A stretch of DNA of 15,776 nt from the NCBI GenBank assembly GCA_016867695.1, contig VGIY01000026.1, positions 1-15,776 on the forward strand. The letters are read 5' to 3'. Of the stretch, positions 1 to 7,337 are shown in pieces. The DNA is from Candidatus Eiseniibacteriota bacterium (GTDB lineage: Bacteria > Eisenbacteria > RBG-16-71-46 > CAIMUX01 > WJJG01). Position 1 is the first letter of the stretch; every line of letters begins with the position of its first letter. A program made the translations under genes and the position numbers. A model generated the notes under the pieces. That model did not search any database and had not been told where the DNA came from. It worked only from the letters and a program-made list of their open reading frames with translations.

Positions 1-1095
1 CAGTACGACTACGGGGCGCAGCATCCCTTCCGCCTCGAGCGGCTCTGGCTGACCGAATACCTCTGCCGCCACTACGGCCTCTTCGACGGCGAGGGGCGCG
101 TGAGCGGCTTCCCGGCGGCGCGGCGCGCGGACCTGCTGGCGGCGCACGACCCGGGCTATCTCGACATCCTCGAGGCGGTCTCCGAGGGCATCGGCGCCCC
201 CGGGCTGGCGGAGCATGGGCTCGCCTCGGGCGACAACCCGGTCTTCCCCGGGATGTGGCAGTACGCGCTGGAGACGGCGGGGGGCACGCTGCTAGCGGCG
301 CAGCTCGTCGCCGCCGGCGAGGCGCGCCGCGTCTTCCACGTCGGCGGCGGCCTCCATCACGCCCGGGCGGGCCGCGCCTCCGGCTTCTGCTACGTGAACG
401 ACGTCGTCATCGGCATCCGCCACCTGCTCGCGGGCGGCAAGCGCGTCTTCTACCTCGACCTGGACGCCCATCACGGCGACGGCGTCGAGCAGGCGTTCTA
501 CGACGATCCGCGCGTGCTCAGCTTCTCGATCCATCAGGACGGGCGGACGCTCTTCCCCGGCTCCGGCTTCGCCAACGACATCGGCCGGGGCGAGGGGCGC
601 GGCTTCGCCGTGAACGTCCCGCTCCTGCCGGCGAGCTCGGACGAGGCCTACCTGCGGGCCTGGGACGAGCTGATCGTTCCGCTGCTCAGCCGCTTCCGCC
701 CCGACGCGCTGGTGACGGAGCTGGGCTCCGACGCGCTTCTTGGAGACCCGCTGGCCAACCTGGCGCTGCGGCTGGAGGGCTGGTGGGAGCTCATGCGCCG
801 CATCGCCGCGCTCGGGCTGCCCTGGCTGGCCGTCGGCGGCGGCGGCTACGACCTCGGCAACGCGATGCGCGCCTGGACGCTCGCCTGGGGGGCGATGGTC
901 GGCTGGACGCCGGACGAGTCGTTTCCCCCGCGCCCCGCTGAGCTGCCCGGTCAGGCGGCGATGATGCGCTGGCCCAGGAGCCTCTGGAGCCCGCCCGCCG
1001 CGGGCCTCGGCATCCATCCCGACGGCGAGGCGGCGGCGGCAGTGATCGACCGCGTGCGCCGGGAGGTCTTTCCTCACCATCAGCTCTCCCCGTGA
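1..1095 (+). CDS. Histone deacetylase family protein, AcuC-like (5' end missing)
   Basis: The reading frame is open from base 1 and ends at TGA 1093-1095 (364 residues seen), so the true start lies upstream. The GTG at 100 is internal, because conserved family sequence (a YDYGAQHPFR stretch) precedes it. The class I/AcuC deacetylase core is complete. It has the GGGLHHA loop with the catalytic His pair (about 355-360), DLDAHHGDG with zinc ligands Asp (463-465) and His (469-471), the third zinc Asp in GSDALLGDP (730-732), and GGGGYD with the active-site Tyr (847-849). Known members remove acyl groups from lysine (AcuC acts on acetyl-CoA synthetase) or act on small acetylated amines. The substrate here cannot be read from sequence, and no acs/acuA gene is visible. 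The next gene starts 13 nt downstream, so it may share a transcript with the two-component genes. The family call is firm and the role is open. Confidence 0.93.
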   Translation, partial: QYDYGAQHPFRLERLWLTEYLCRHYGLFDGEGRVSGFPAARRADLLAAHDPGYLDILEAVSEGIGAPGLAEHGLASGDNPVFPGMWQYALETAGGTLLAAQLVAAGEARRVFHVGGGLHHARAGRASGFCYVNDVVIGIRHLLAGGKRVFYLDLDAHHGDGVEQAFYDDPRVLSFSIHQDGRTLFPGSGFANDIGRGEGRGFAVNVPLLPASSDEAYLRAWDELIVPLLSRFRPDALVTELGSDALLGDPLANLALRLEGWWELMRRIAALGLPWLAVGGGGYDLGNAMRAWTLAWGAMVGWTPDESFPPRPAELPGQAAMMRWPRSLWSPPAAGLGIHPDGEAAAAVIDRVRREVFPHHQLSP

Positions 1096-1108
1096 CAGGA
1101 GCGGCGTC

Positions 1109-2746
1109 GTGCGCGGCCTTCCAAGCGGGATCGGTGCGCGGCTCTTCTGCGGATTCCTGATCGCCGCCGTTCCGGCGCTGCTGGCCGCCGGCTGGCTGCT
1201 CGAGGGCCAGGCGCGCCGCGCGCTGGAGGGCGAACTGGGCCGCCGCGCCGAGGCGCTCGCGCTGGCCGTCGGCGCCTCGATCCCCGCCGAGACCTGGGAG
1301 CTGCTCTTCGCCCTCGGCCCGGGCGAGGAGGACAGCCGCATCGCCCGGCACCTGCGGCGCCGCCTGCAGGAGGTCGAGCGCGCCACGGGCGCCGAGCGCA
1401 TCGCCGCCTGGACCGAGACGGGCGCCCTCATCCTCGACAGTCGCGCGGAGCTGCCCATCGGCAGCCGCGCCCCGCGCGCCGAGTTGCTGGCCGCGGAACT
1501 GCGCCGCGCCGCGGCGGGCTCGGCGGCGAGCACGCCGCTGTTCCGTTCCGAGCGCGGGAGGCGGGTCAAGCTCGGCCTGGCGCCGCTCTGGGCGGGAGAG
1601 CGGGCCGGCGAGGAAGGCGGGGCCCGGGCGGGAGAGCGCGCCGGCGAGGAGCGCGAGGCACCAGCGGCGGAGGCGCGGGCTGAGGCGCCGGCGGAGGAGA
1701 GGACGACGGGGGCGACGGCGGAGGCGACGCGGGTGGCGACGCGGGTGGCGACGGCGGAGGCGACGGCGGAGGCGACGGCGGAGGCGACGGTGGAGGCGAC
1801 GGCGGAGCGGGCTCTGCTGGGCGTCCTCGTCGTCGAGGCTCCGGAAACCTCGCTCGGGGCGGTCTCCGCCATGCGCTCGACGCTCCTGCTCGTCGGCGCC
1901 GCAGGCGTGCTGCTCGTCGCCGTCGCGGCGGCGCTCCTGGCGGGCGCGCTGACGCGCAGGCTGGAGAGGCTGGCCGCCGCGGCACGGCGCATGGAGCGGG
2001 GGGACCTCGATGCCCCCCTGGCGGGGTTCGGGCGGGACGAGATCGGCGCGCTCGCCGGGGCGCTGGAGGCCATGCGCGGCGCCGTGCGCTTGCGCGAGCA
2101 GCACCTGCGGGCCATGCTCGGCGGCGTGTCGCACGAGATCCGCAATCCGCTGGGCGGGCTGCTGCTCAACGCCGAGCTGCTCGAACGCGACGCCGCCCTG
2201 CCGGCTCCGGCACGCCGGCGGGCGCGGCGGATCCTCGAGGAGGCGGCGCATCTCGACGGCGTGGTCGGGGAGTTCCTCGCCTTCGCCCGCCCGGAGCGGC
2301 CGGAGGCGGCCGCGGAAGCTCTCGACGAACTGGCGCGGGAGAGCGCTCGCAGCGCCGTCGAGTCGCTGCGCTGGCCGGGATCGCTCGAGCAGAGCCTCGA
2401 GCCGCTGCGCGTCGTCTGCGACGCGGGCCACGCGCGGCGGATCCTCGTCAACCTGCTGCTCAACGCCATGCAGGCGGCGGGCGAGGCGGGGCGCGTCGAG
2501 CTGAGCCTGCGGGCGACGGAGCAAGGGGCGCTGCTGTGCGTCGCCGACAGCGGGCCGGGCATCCCGCCGGAGGCGCGCGAGCGCGTCTTCGAGCCCTTCT
2601 ACTCGACGCGCGCCCAGGGCGCCGGGCTGGGGTTGGCGATCGTCCGGCGCCTCTGCGAGCTGGGCGGCATCGGGCTCGAGCTCGATCAGGGCCCGCTGGG
2701 CGGGGCGCGCTTCACGCTGCGCTGGGGCGCGGGCCGGGAGGGGTGA
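1109..2746 (+). CDS. Membrane sensor histidine kinase (NtrB/AtoS-type partner of a sigma-54 activator)
   Basis: This 545-residue protein starts at GTG 1109, with an AGGAG Shine-Dalgarno at 1097-1101. Visible layout: first membrane segment about residues 9-28, an extracytoplasmic sensor region about 30-257, second membrane segment about 258-281, then HAMP about 282-335. The dimerisation/phosphoacceptor helix has HEIRNPL with His342 (codon 2132-2134). The ATPase domain has an N box (NLLLNAMQAA), a G1 box (DSGPGIP), an F box (FEPFYST) and a G2 box (GAGLGLAIV). It should autophosphorylate His342 with ATP and pass the phosphate to the response regulator 3 nt downstream. The oddity is in the sensor region: a duplicated RAGEE segment followed by eight ATAE-type tetrapeptides just before the second membrane helix. 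The stimulus is unknown. The secreted and outer-membrane proteins encoded next suggest an envelope signal. Confidence 0.93.
   Translation: MRGLPSGIGARLFCGFLIAAVPALLAAGWLLEGQARRALEGELGRRAEALALAVGASIPAETWELLFALGPGEEDSRIARHLRRRLQEVERATGAERIAAWTETGALILDSRAELPIGSRAPRAELLAAELRRAAAGSAASTPLFRSERGRRVKLGLAPLWAGERAGEEGGARAGERAGEEREAPAAEARAEAPAEERTTGATAEATRVATRVATAEATAEATAEATVEATAERALLGVLVVEAPETSLGAVSAMRSTLLLVGAAGVLLVAVAAALLAGALTRRLERLAAAARRMERGDLDAPLAGFGRDEIGALAGALEAMRGAVRLREQHLRAMLGGVSHEIRNPLGGLLLNAELLERDAALPAPARRRARRILEEAAHLDGVVGEFLAFARPERPEAAAEALDELARESARSAVESLRWPGSLEQSLEPLRVVCDAGHARRILVNLLLNAMQAAGEAGRVELSLRATEQGALLCVADSGPGIPPEARERVFEPFYSTRAQGAGLGLAIVRRLCELGGIGLELDQGPLGGARFTLRWGAGREG
1590..1650 (+). 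repeat. Imperfect 25-bp direct repeat, 36-bp period, inside the kinase gene
   Basis: Bases 1590-1614 recur at 1626-1650 with a single mismatch. The period of 36 bp keeps the reading frame and duplicates a GERAGEE peptide in the sensor region. It lies about 60 bp upstream of the 12-bp repeat tract, so this part of the kinase looks expanded by slippage or unequal exchange. Confidence 0.8.
1712..1807 (+). repeat. 12-bp minisatellite, eight in-frame copies, inside the kinase gene
   Basis: There are eight contiguous 12-bp units. Five are GCGACGGCGGAG; the second and third are GCGACGCGGGTG; the seventh is GCGACGGTGGAG. The unit is a multiple of three and in phase with the codons. It encodes residues 202-233 as tetrapeptides ATAE, ATRV, ATRV, ATAE, ATAE, ATAE, ATVE, ATAE. 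Copy-number change would lengthen or shorten the juxtamembrane sensor segment by four residues per unit without breaking the frame. Confidence 0.95.
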
Positions 2747-2749
2747 ACG

Positions 2750-4123
2750 GTGGGCCGGATCCTGGTCGTCGAGGACAACGCCACGCTGCGCGAGACGATC
2801 GCCGAGGTGCTGCGCCAGGAGGGGCACCAGGTGGACGCGGTCGAGCGCGCCGAGGCGGGGCTCGAGCTCTGCGCCGGCGAGCCGGTCGAGCTCGTGCTCA
2901 CCGATCTCAAGCTCCCGGGCGTCGATGGCCAGGAGCTGCTCGCCCGCGTCAAGGGCAAGGATCCGCTGATCGAGGTGATCGTCATGACCGGCTACGGGAC
3001 GATCGAGGCGGCCGTGGCGGCGATGCGCGCCGGCGCCTTCGACTTCCTCCCCAAGCCGCTGCGCCTCGATCAGCTCGTGGCCAAGGCGGCCCAGGCGCTG
3101 GCCGTGCGCGCCGACCGGCTGGCGCTGCTGCGCGAGCGCGAGCGGCGGCTCTACCTCGAGGAGGAAGCCGAGGCCGCCTTCAACGCCGGCGAGATCGTCG
3201 GCCGGGCGCCGGGGATGCTGGCGCTCTTCGCGACCATCGAGCGCGTCGCGCCGACGGACAGCTCGGTGCTGATCACCGGCGAGAGCGGGACCGGCAAGGA
3301 GCTCGTCGCCCGGGCGATCCATTGGCGCAGCGCGCGGCGTGACGGCCCCTTCGTGCGCGTCCACTGCGGCGCCCTGCCCGAGGGGGTGCTCGAGAGCGAG
3401 CTCTTCGGCCACGAGCGGGGCGCCTTCACCGGCGCCGCGCGACAGCGGCGCGGGCGCTTCGAGCTGGCCGATGGGGGCACGCTCTTCCTGGACGAGATCG
3501 CCGACATCGGCGCCGCGGTGCAGGTGCGCCTGCTGCGCGTCCTGCAGGAGCGGGAGTTCGAGCGCGTCGGCGGCGAACGGACGCTGCGGGTCGACACGCG
3601 GGTGATCGCCGCCACGAACCGCGACCTGCGCGCCGATGTCGCCGCGGGGCGCTTCCGCGAGGACCTCTTCTACCGGCTCTATGTGATCCCCATGCACCTG
3701 CCGCCGCTGCGCGAGCGGCGCGAGGATGTGGCCCCGCTGGCCGATCACTTCATCGGCCGGCTGGCGGCCAGGCTCGGGCGCCCGGCGGTCCGGCTGACGC
3801 CGGGGGCGCTGCGCCTGCTCACCCTCTACGACTGGCCGGGCAATGTGCGCGAGCTGGAGAACGCCCTCGAGCGCGCCATCGTCCTCTGCGCGGGCGAGGT
3901 CATCGACGAGGCCGATCTGGCCTTCCTCGCGCGCGACGCGCGGGCGAGCCAGCCGCTGCCCTCCGGCATCGTGCCGCTGAACGACGCGCTCGACCGGCTC
4001 GAGCGGGCGCTGCTGGAGAGGGCCCTGGAGCAGGCGGGGGGCGTCAAGGCCGAGGCGGCGCGGCTGCTCCAGATCAAGGCGAGCGCCCTCTACTACAAGC
4101 TGGAGAAGCACGGATTGCTGTGA
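2750..4123 (+). CDS. NtrC-family sigma-54-dependent response regulator
   Basis: This 457-residue protein starts at GTG 2750, three nt after the kinase stop, with a GGAGGGG-like ribosome site inside the end of the kinase gene. Domains: receiver, about 1-118, with acidic pair E8-D9, phosphoacceptor D52 (TDLKLPG), a Thr in MTGYGT and Lys in PKP; AAA+ domain, about 150-385, with Walker A GESGTGK (177-183), the sigma-54 contact loop GAFTGA (224-229), Walker B LFLDE (D248/E249) and the RELENALERA segment; and a Fis-type helix-turn-helix in the last 40 or so residues (AARLLQIKASALYYKL). The intact GAFTGA loop means it should open sigma-54 promoters by ATP hydrolysis after phosphorylation by the upstream kinase. 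A clear target lies in the window: the -24/-12 promoter at 6319-6334. The stop overlaps the next start by 4 nt. Confidence 0.96.
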   Translation: MGRILVVEDNATLRETIAEVLRQEGHQVDAVERAEAGLELCAGEPVELVLTDLKLPGVDGQELLARVKGKDPLIEVIVMTGYGTIEAAVAAMRAGAFDFLPKPLRLDQLVAKAAQALAVRADRLALLRERERRLYLEEEAEAAFNAGEIVGRAPGMLALFATIERVAPTDSSVLITGESGTGKELVARAIHWRSARRDGPFVRVHCGALPEGVLESELFGHERGAFTGAARQRRGRFELADGGTLFLDEIADIGAAVQVRLLRVLQEREFERVGGERTLRVDTRVIAATNRDLRADVAAGRFREDLFYRLYVIPMHLPPLRERREDVAPLADHFIGRLAARLGRPAVRLTPGALRLLTLYDWPGNVRELENALERAIVLCAGEVIDEADLAFLARDARASQPLPSGIVPLNDALDRLERALLERALEQAGGVKAEAARLLQIKASALYYKLEKHGLL

Positions 4124-4977
4124 GCGCTGCGCGGCGACAGCGGCTGGCGGTCGGCCTGGCGCTGGCCCTGTGGGCCGGCGCGCCGGCCGCCCAGGCTCCG
4201 CTCGTGCTGCCCTCGGGCGCCGAGTGGGGTGCCTGCGCCGAGCGCCGGGAGCGCCTCGTCGGGCGACGGGAGGCGCTGCGCGCGGCGGCCGAGGCGCTGG
4301 CGTTGCAGCGCGCGGCGGCGGGCACGGCGGGCGACGCGGGGCTGGAGCGCTCGCTGCTCGCTCGCGGCGAGGCGCTGGCCGACTCGATCGAGAGGCTCTC
4401 GGTGGCGCTGCTCGCCGAGGCGCTGCGTTGCGCCCCGGCGGCGGAGCGGCTGGATGGGGAGATCGCCGCGGCGCTGACCGGCAGCGCCGCGGCGACGGAG
4501 GCGCAGCGCGAGACGCTGCTCGCGCTCCAGGCGCGCGTCCGGCGGTGGGGCGCCGGCGCGGGGCGCGCCGAGTTCCCCCTGCCCGAGGCGGGCGAGGGGG
4601 ATCCGCCCGAGATCCTGCGCCAGAAGGCGGCCTACGCGCGCGACCTGATCGATCGGGCGGGACGCTGGCGGGAGATCGTCGAGCGCGAGGCGCGGCGCGG
4701 CGACGGCGAGCGGCTGGCGCGCGAGGCGAGCCGGATGCTCGCGGATCAGGCCTTCTTCGAGGAGCGCGCCGCGATGGCGCTGGACGCCGCCGCGGCGAAA
4801 GCCGGCGACGACTTCGCCGCGCTGCTGGCGCAGGCGGGGGAGGAGGCCGGCGGGGCCGGGGGCGCGGCGGAGGCGCTGGCGAGGCTGCGCGGCTTCCTCG
4901 CCGGCCGGGAGCGGGAGCTGGCGCAGCGGGCCGAGGAGCTGGAGCGCGAGGCGACGCGCAGGGAGAGCGAGCGATGA
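4120..4977 (+). CDS. Secreted Ala/Arg/Glu-rich coiled-coil protein of unknown function
   Basis: This is 285 residues from GTG 4120, which overlaps the activator's TGA by four bases (GTGA), so translation is probably coupled. The N-terminus looks like a Sec signal peptide: an Arg-rich start, a hydrophobic stretch at about 9-21, and a likely cut after AQA (residue 26). The mature part is predicted almost entirely helical, rich in Ala, Arg, Glu and Leu, with heptad-like spacing. Two cysteines (Cys39 and Cys104) could form a disulfide in the periplasm. No known family is recognised. Its place between a two-component system and a probable outer-membrane barrel, with 4-nt overlaps on both sides, suggests a periplasmic partner or adaptor of that barrel or of the sensor kinase. 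That role is inferred from context only. Confidence 0.75.
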   Translation: MSAARRQRLAVGLALALWAGAPAAQAPLVLPSGAEWGACAERRERLVGRREALRAAAEALALQRAAAGTAGDAGLERSLLARGEALADSIERLSVALLAEALRCAPAAERLDGEIAAALTGSAAATEAQRETLLALQARVRRWGAGAGRAEFPLPEAGEGDPPEILRQKAAYARDLIDRAGRWREIVEREARRGDGERLAREASRMLADQAFFEERAAMALDAAAAKAGDDFAALLAQAGEEAGGAGGAAEALARLRGFLAGRERELAQRAEELEREATRRESER

Positions 4978-6092
4978 TCCGCCGGAGTTGGACGGTGATG
5001 GTGCCGCTGCTGGCGCTGCTGCTGGCTCCGCACGGCCGGGCCGCAGCGAGGGTCTCCTGGGATGCGCACGGGCTCGCGGGAGCGGGGGTCGACGGCAACC
5101 CGCGCGAGGTGCTCGAGTCGCGATACCGCCGGCAGGATGTCTTCAACCGGCTGGAGGCGGGCTGGGCGGCGAGCGCCCCCTGGAGAGGCGCGCGCTGGAA
5201 CACGCAGCTCCGTTGGGGGACCGATCGCTACGCTCGGGAGCGGGGCGAGACGCGGCACCTGCTGCGCGGGGAGCTCGGCTGCGAGTGGCGCGACCGCCGC
5301 GGGCGGCTGCTGCAGGCGGGATGGATCGGGTCGCTGAGGGAGTACCCGCACGCGGAGGGGCGCGGCCTGCGCGGTCACGAACTCGGGCTGCAGGCCCACA
5401 CTCCCGCGGGACGCCGCGGCACGCTCGTCACCCAGTTGCGCGCGCTCTGGCTGCGCCGCGACCCGGCGAGCCCCGGCGGCGGCCTCCCGGAGGGCGCGGC
5501 GGCCTGGGATCCGGGCCGCCGGGACGGCCAGCAGGCGGCCCTCGAGCTGCAGCGGAGCGTCGCCGACTCCTGGCGCTGGCTCGCCCGGGGCGAGGCGAGC
5601 CGCGTCGCCTACGACCGGCCGGCGCTGGCCGCGGGGCCCCAGGGGGAGACGCTCCTGCTTTCCGGCAGCCAGCGCGATCAGTCCCTGTTCGCGGGGGCGG
5701 GTCTCATTCGCCTCGGGGTCCCGTTGGTCCGCGCTGGCGCCGGCCTGCGGCGCACCTGGAGCAACAGCCATGGGGCCGGGTTCCGGCGGCTGCGAGTCGA
5801 CCTGCTGGTCGCACAGCCGCTCGACTCGCGCACCCGGATCCTGCTCTCCGGACGCTGGGAGCCGGCGGAGCGGCGCGACGAGGCGCTGCGCCTGTTCGAC
5901 CCCCAGGCGGATCCGGACGACCCGGAGTTCGGCGCCCGCGACCAGTGGACGCTGCGCGGGATCCGCGACCTGGGCGGGGGCCTGAGCGCGGAGCTGCAGG
6001 CGGGCTGGGAGCGGAGCGAGGCGCGACTGCCCTGGGAGCGCTACGAGCGGGCGACGGCGCTGCTCGCCTTCCGATACGAGACCGGCCGCTGA
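4974..6092 (+). CDS. Probable outer-membrane beta-barrel protein of unknown function
   Basis: This is 372 residues from ATG 4974, which overlaps the previous stop (ATGA). The frame is open far upstream, but 4974 is the start that gives a signal peptide: Arg-Arg, a hydrophobic core at about residues 7-18, and a cut near GRA-A at about 23. The mature chain is a series of short amphipathic strands with aromatic girdle residues (many Trp, Tyr and Arg) separated by polar turns. It ends in a strand-like LLAFRYETGR, typical of outer-membrane barrels. Asp-rich loops, such as the DPQADPDDPEFG segment, would face outward. The length suits a barrel of roughly 14-16 strands, but I cannot count strands reliably. 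No specific family is recognised. It closes the apparent kinase-regulator operon. Confidence 0.72.
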   Translation: MIRRSWTVMVPLLALLLAPHGRAAARVSWDAHGLAGAGVDGNPREVLESRYRRQDVFNRLEAGWAASAPWRGARWNTQLRWGTDRYARERGETRHLLRGELGCEWRDRRGRLLQAGWIGSLREYPHAEGRGLRGHELGLQAHTPAGRRGTLVTQLRALWLRRDPASPGGGLPEGAAAWDPGRRDGQQAALELQRSVADSWRWLARGEASRVAYDRPALAAGPQGETLLLSGSQRDQSLFAGAGLIRLGVPLVRAGAGLRRTWSNSHGAGFRRLRVDLLVAQPLDSRTRILLSGRWEPAERRDEALRLFDPQADPDDPEFGARDQWTLRGIRDLGGGLSAELQAGWERSEARLPWERYERATALLAFRYETGR

Positions 6093-6318
6093 GCGCGAGG
6101 GGGGTGGATCGGAGCCAGCCCTGCCGCCAGGCGGAGGTCCCGCGCCTCACGGCCGGAAGGGTCCGCGGGGAGCGGCGTCGGGCGCGCCCCGCCCTCAGCT
6201 TTCCGAGCCGCTTCTCAGGAATCCGCGATCGAGCACCGCGGCAGGGCCGCTCCGGTTGGCACGGCCCCATTATCCCATTGACTGGCTTGGAGATAGAGTG
6301 GCGCCGGCGAAGCCCCTT
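6093..6318. other. Intergenic region upstream of the sigma-54 promoter
   Basis: No gene is apparent here. Several inverted repeats are visible. CCGCC-A-GGCGG lies at 6124-6134. CCCGCG (6139-6144) faces CGCGGG (6164-6169) and could be a weak terminator hairpin for the barrel gene. GGGCCG/CGGCCC at 6244-6267 is listed separately. The space between the barrel stop and the promoter is right for the enhancer sites that an NtrC-type activator needs. Confidence 0.6.
6244..6267 (+). promoter_or_regulatory. Dyad that could be an enhancer site for the activator
   Basis: GGGCCG (6244-6249) is separated by 12 nt from its inverted copy CGGCCC (6262-6267). Its centre lies about 90 nt upstream of the transcription start predicted from the sigma-54 promoter, a usual distance for NtrC-type enhancers. 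In GC-rich DNA such a dyad can arise by chance, and it could equally be a hairpin. Confidence 0.3.
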
Positions 6319-6334
6319 TGGCACCTGTCTTGCA
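6319..6334 (+). promoter_or_regulatory. Sigma-54 (-24/-12) promoter
   Basis: The sequence TGGCACCTGTCTTGCA matches the consensus TGGCAC-N5-TTGCW at every fixed base. The invariant GG (6320-6321) and GC (6332-6333) are 10 nt apart, as required. Transcription should start near 6345, just ahead of a strong Shine-Dalgarno (GGGAGG, 6346-6351) and GTG start at 6358. A sigma-54 activator gene lies about 2.2 kb upstream and is the obvious candidate regulator. Confidence 0.88.
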
Positions 6335-6357
6335 GCCGAAGCTGCGGGAGGTTCCGT

Positions 6358-7224
6358 GTGAATGGATTTCTCGGATACCGGGGATGGGCGCTCAGCGCGG
6401 CGCCTCTTGTGGCCATCCTGGTTAGCGGGTGCGACAGCGGTCCGGTGAGCGCACCCGGGGCGCCGCGCGCGCCCTGGGAATCGCTGGCGCTCTTCACCTT
6501 CAGCGGTCCCGACACGCTGCGCATCTTCCCCGACGCGACGCTCGAGCTAGGCGCCGATGAGCGGGCCGGCTCCGGCCTCGTCTCCCCGAGCGAGTTCGAG
6601 GCGCTCGCCGAAGCGGTCGCCCGGGCCGACCTCGAGCCGCTCTCCTCCTGGCCGCCCGGGGCCCAGGGGGGCGTGCTCCTGGCGGTCGGCGGCCGCTCGC
6701 TCGGGTTCGCCTGGGGACCCGATCTCGAGCCCCCCGCCGCCCGGCTGGAGCTGCGCCTGCTGCTGGAGCGCCTGCGCGCCGAGGCGCTCGGCGAGGGCAG
6801 CGAGAAGGTCGCCCAGCTGGCGACGACCAGCTTCGCGCGCGGGCGCCAGGCACTCGTCGCCGCGCCCACGGCCAGGCTGATCGCCGACCGCGACGGTCTC
6901 GAGGCGCTGCTGGCCGGAGAGTTGAGCGGCGAGCCGCTGCTCATCGGCGAGATCGACTTCGCCCGCGAGATGCTCCTGGCCGTCTTCGCCGGCCCGGCGG
7001 TGCGCCCCGGCGCGCACGTCGAGATCGGCGCGCAGGTGGCGCGCACGGCGGGCGGGTATCTGCTCGTGCCGGTCACGCTGCACGAGCCGGGGCCCGCCTG
7101 CGCCGGTCCGGGCCGGGAGAGCCCGTTCCACATCGTGCGCCTGGCGCGCCTGGACACGCAGATCTACTTCCAATGGGAGCGGCTGGAGACGGCCTGCCCC
7201 GGCGGAGATGGTTGGGTTCTGTAG
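6358..7224 (+). CDS. Lipoprotein with a PrcB-like C-terminal domain, sigma-54 controlled
   Basis: This is 288 residues from GTG 6358, chosen because GGGAGG lies 6 nt upstream, the sigma-54 promoter lies just before it, and it gives a proper lipoprotein signal (hydrophobic run, then VSG-Cys25). A frame-open TTG at 6256 would lie upstream of the promoter. Cys25 should be lipidated and the Asp after it may affect sorting. The N-terminal half (about 45-160) has a FSGPDTLRIFPDATLEL strand pattern followed by a 'P-x-EFEALAEAV' helix; its family is not certain. The C-terminal part (about 195-280) contains IDFAREMLLAVFAGP, a VEI strand and SPFHIVRLARLD. This resembles the PrcB C-terminal domain, named for a Treponema protein that stabilises the dentilisin protease. 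Two Cys (in PACAGP and TACPGG) may pair. A role as an envelope protease partner is a guess. Confidence 0.8.
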   Translation: MNGFLGYRGWALSAAPLVAILVSGCDSGPVSAPGAPRAPWESLALFTFSGPDTLRIFPDATLELGADERAGSGLVSPSEFEALAEAVARADLEPLSSWPPGAQGGVLLAVGGRSLGFAWGPDLEPPAARLELRLLLERLRAEALGEGSEKVAQLATTSFARGRQALVAAPTARLIADRDGLEALLAGELSGEPLLIGEIDFAREMLLAVFAGPAVRPGAHVEIGAQVARTAGGYLLVPVTLHEPGPACAGPGRESPFHIVRLARLDTQIYFQWERLETACPGGDGWVL

Positions 7225-7229
7225 CTCGA

Positions 7230-7312
7230 GGGGGCGCCTGTGGCCGCGCGGGGTAGGAATCTCAACGCTGACCCCCAGCGGCGAGGATGGCGCGGCCGGA
7301 GCAGGCGCCCCC
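7230..7312 (+). other. Long nested inverted repeat, possible structured RNA or terminator
   Basis: GGGGGCGCCTG (7230-7240) is the exact complement of CAGGCGCCCCC (7302-7312). After a small internal loop, GGCCGCGC (7242-7249) pairs exactly with GCGCGGCC (7290-7297). The enclosed 40 nt hold a further hairpin, CGCTG (7266-7270) with CAGCG (7276-7280). Its loop ACCCC (7271-7275) complements GGGGT at 7250-7254, a possible pseudoknot. The structure begins 6 nt after the lipoprotein stop. No T-run follows, so it could be a 3'-end structure, a Rho-assisted terminator, or a structured RNA. Confidence 0.65.
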
Positions 7313-7322
7313 GGTGATGTAC

Positions 7323-7337
7323 GCCCCGCCGCGGGGC
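7323..7337. terminator. Short GC hairpin downstream of the lipoprotein gene
   Basis: GCCCCG (7323-7328), loop CCG, and CGGGGC (7332-7337) form a perfect 6-bp stem. It follows the larger inverted repeat by 10 nt and lies between convergent genes. The plus strand continues with TCGAAAACGG and has no T-run, so terminator function is uncertain. Confidence 0.35.

Noticed and set aside
791..5203. A very long minus-strand open frame of 1470 codons, and similar ones at 292-2562, 8523-10610 and 10414-14055
   Set aside because: They lie antisense to genes with clear catalytic motifs. Their translations are Arg/Ala/Pro-rich low complexity without domains, as expected for open shadow frames in very GC-rich DNA.
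6257..6272. A second TGGCACG (-24-like) element 62 bp upstream of the sigma-54 promoter
   Set aside because: No GC is found at the required -12 position, so it is only a half site.
6256..6357. An upstream TTG start for the lipoprotein gene
   Set aside because: It lies before the sigma-54 promoter and would bury the lipoprotein signal peptide behind 34 extra residues. GTG 6358 has a strong ribosome site.
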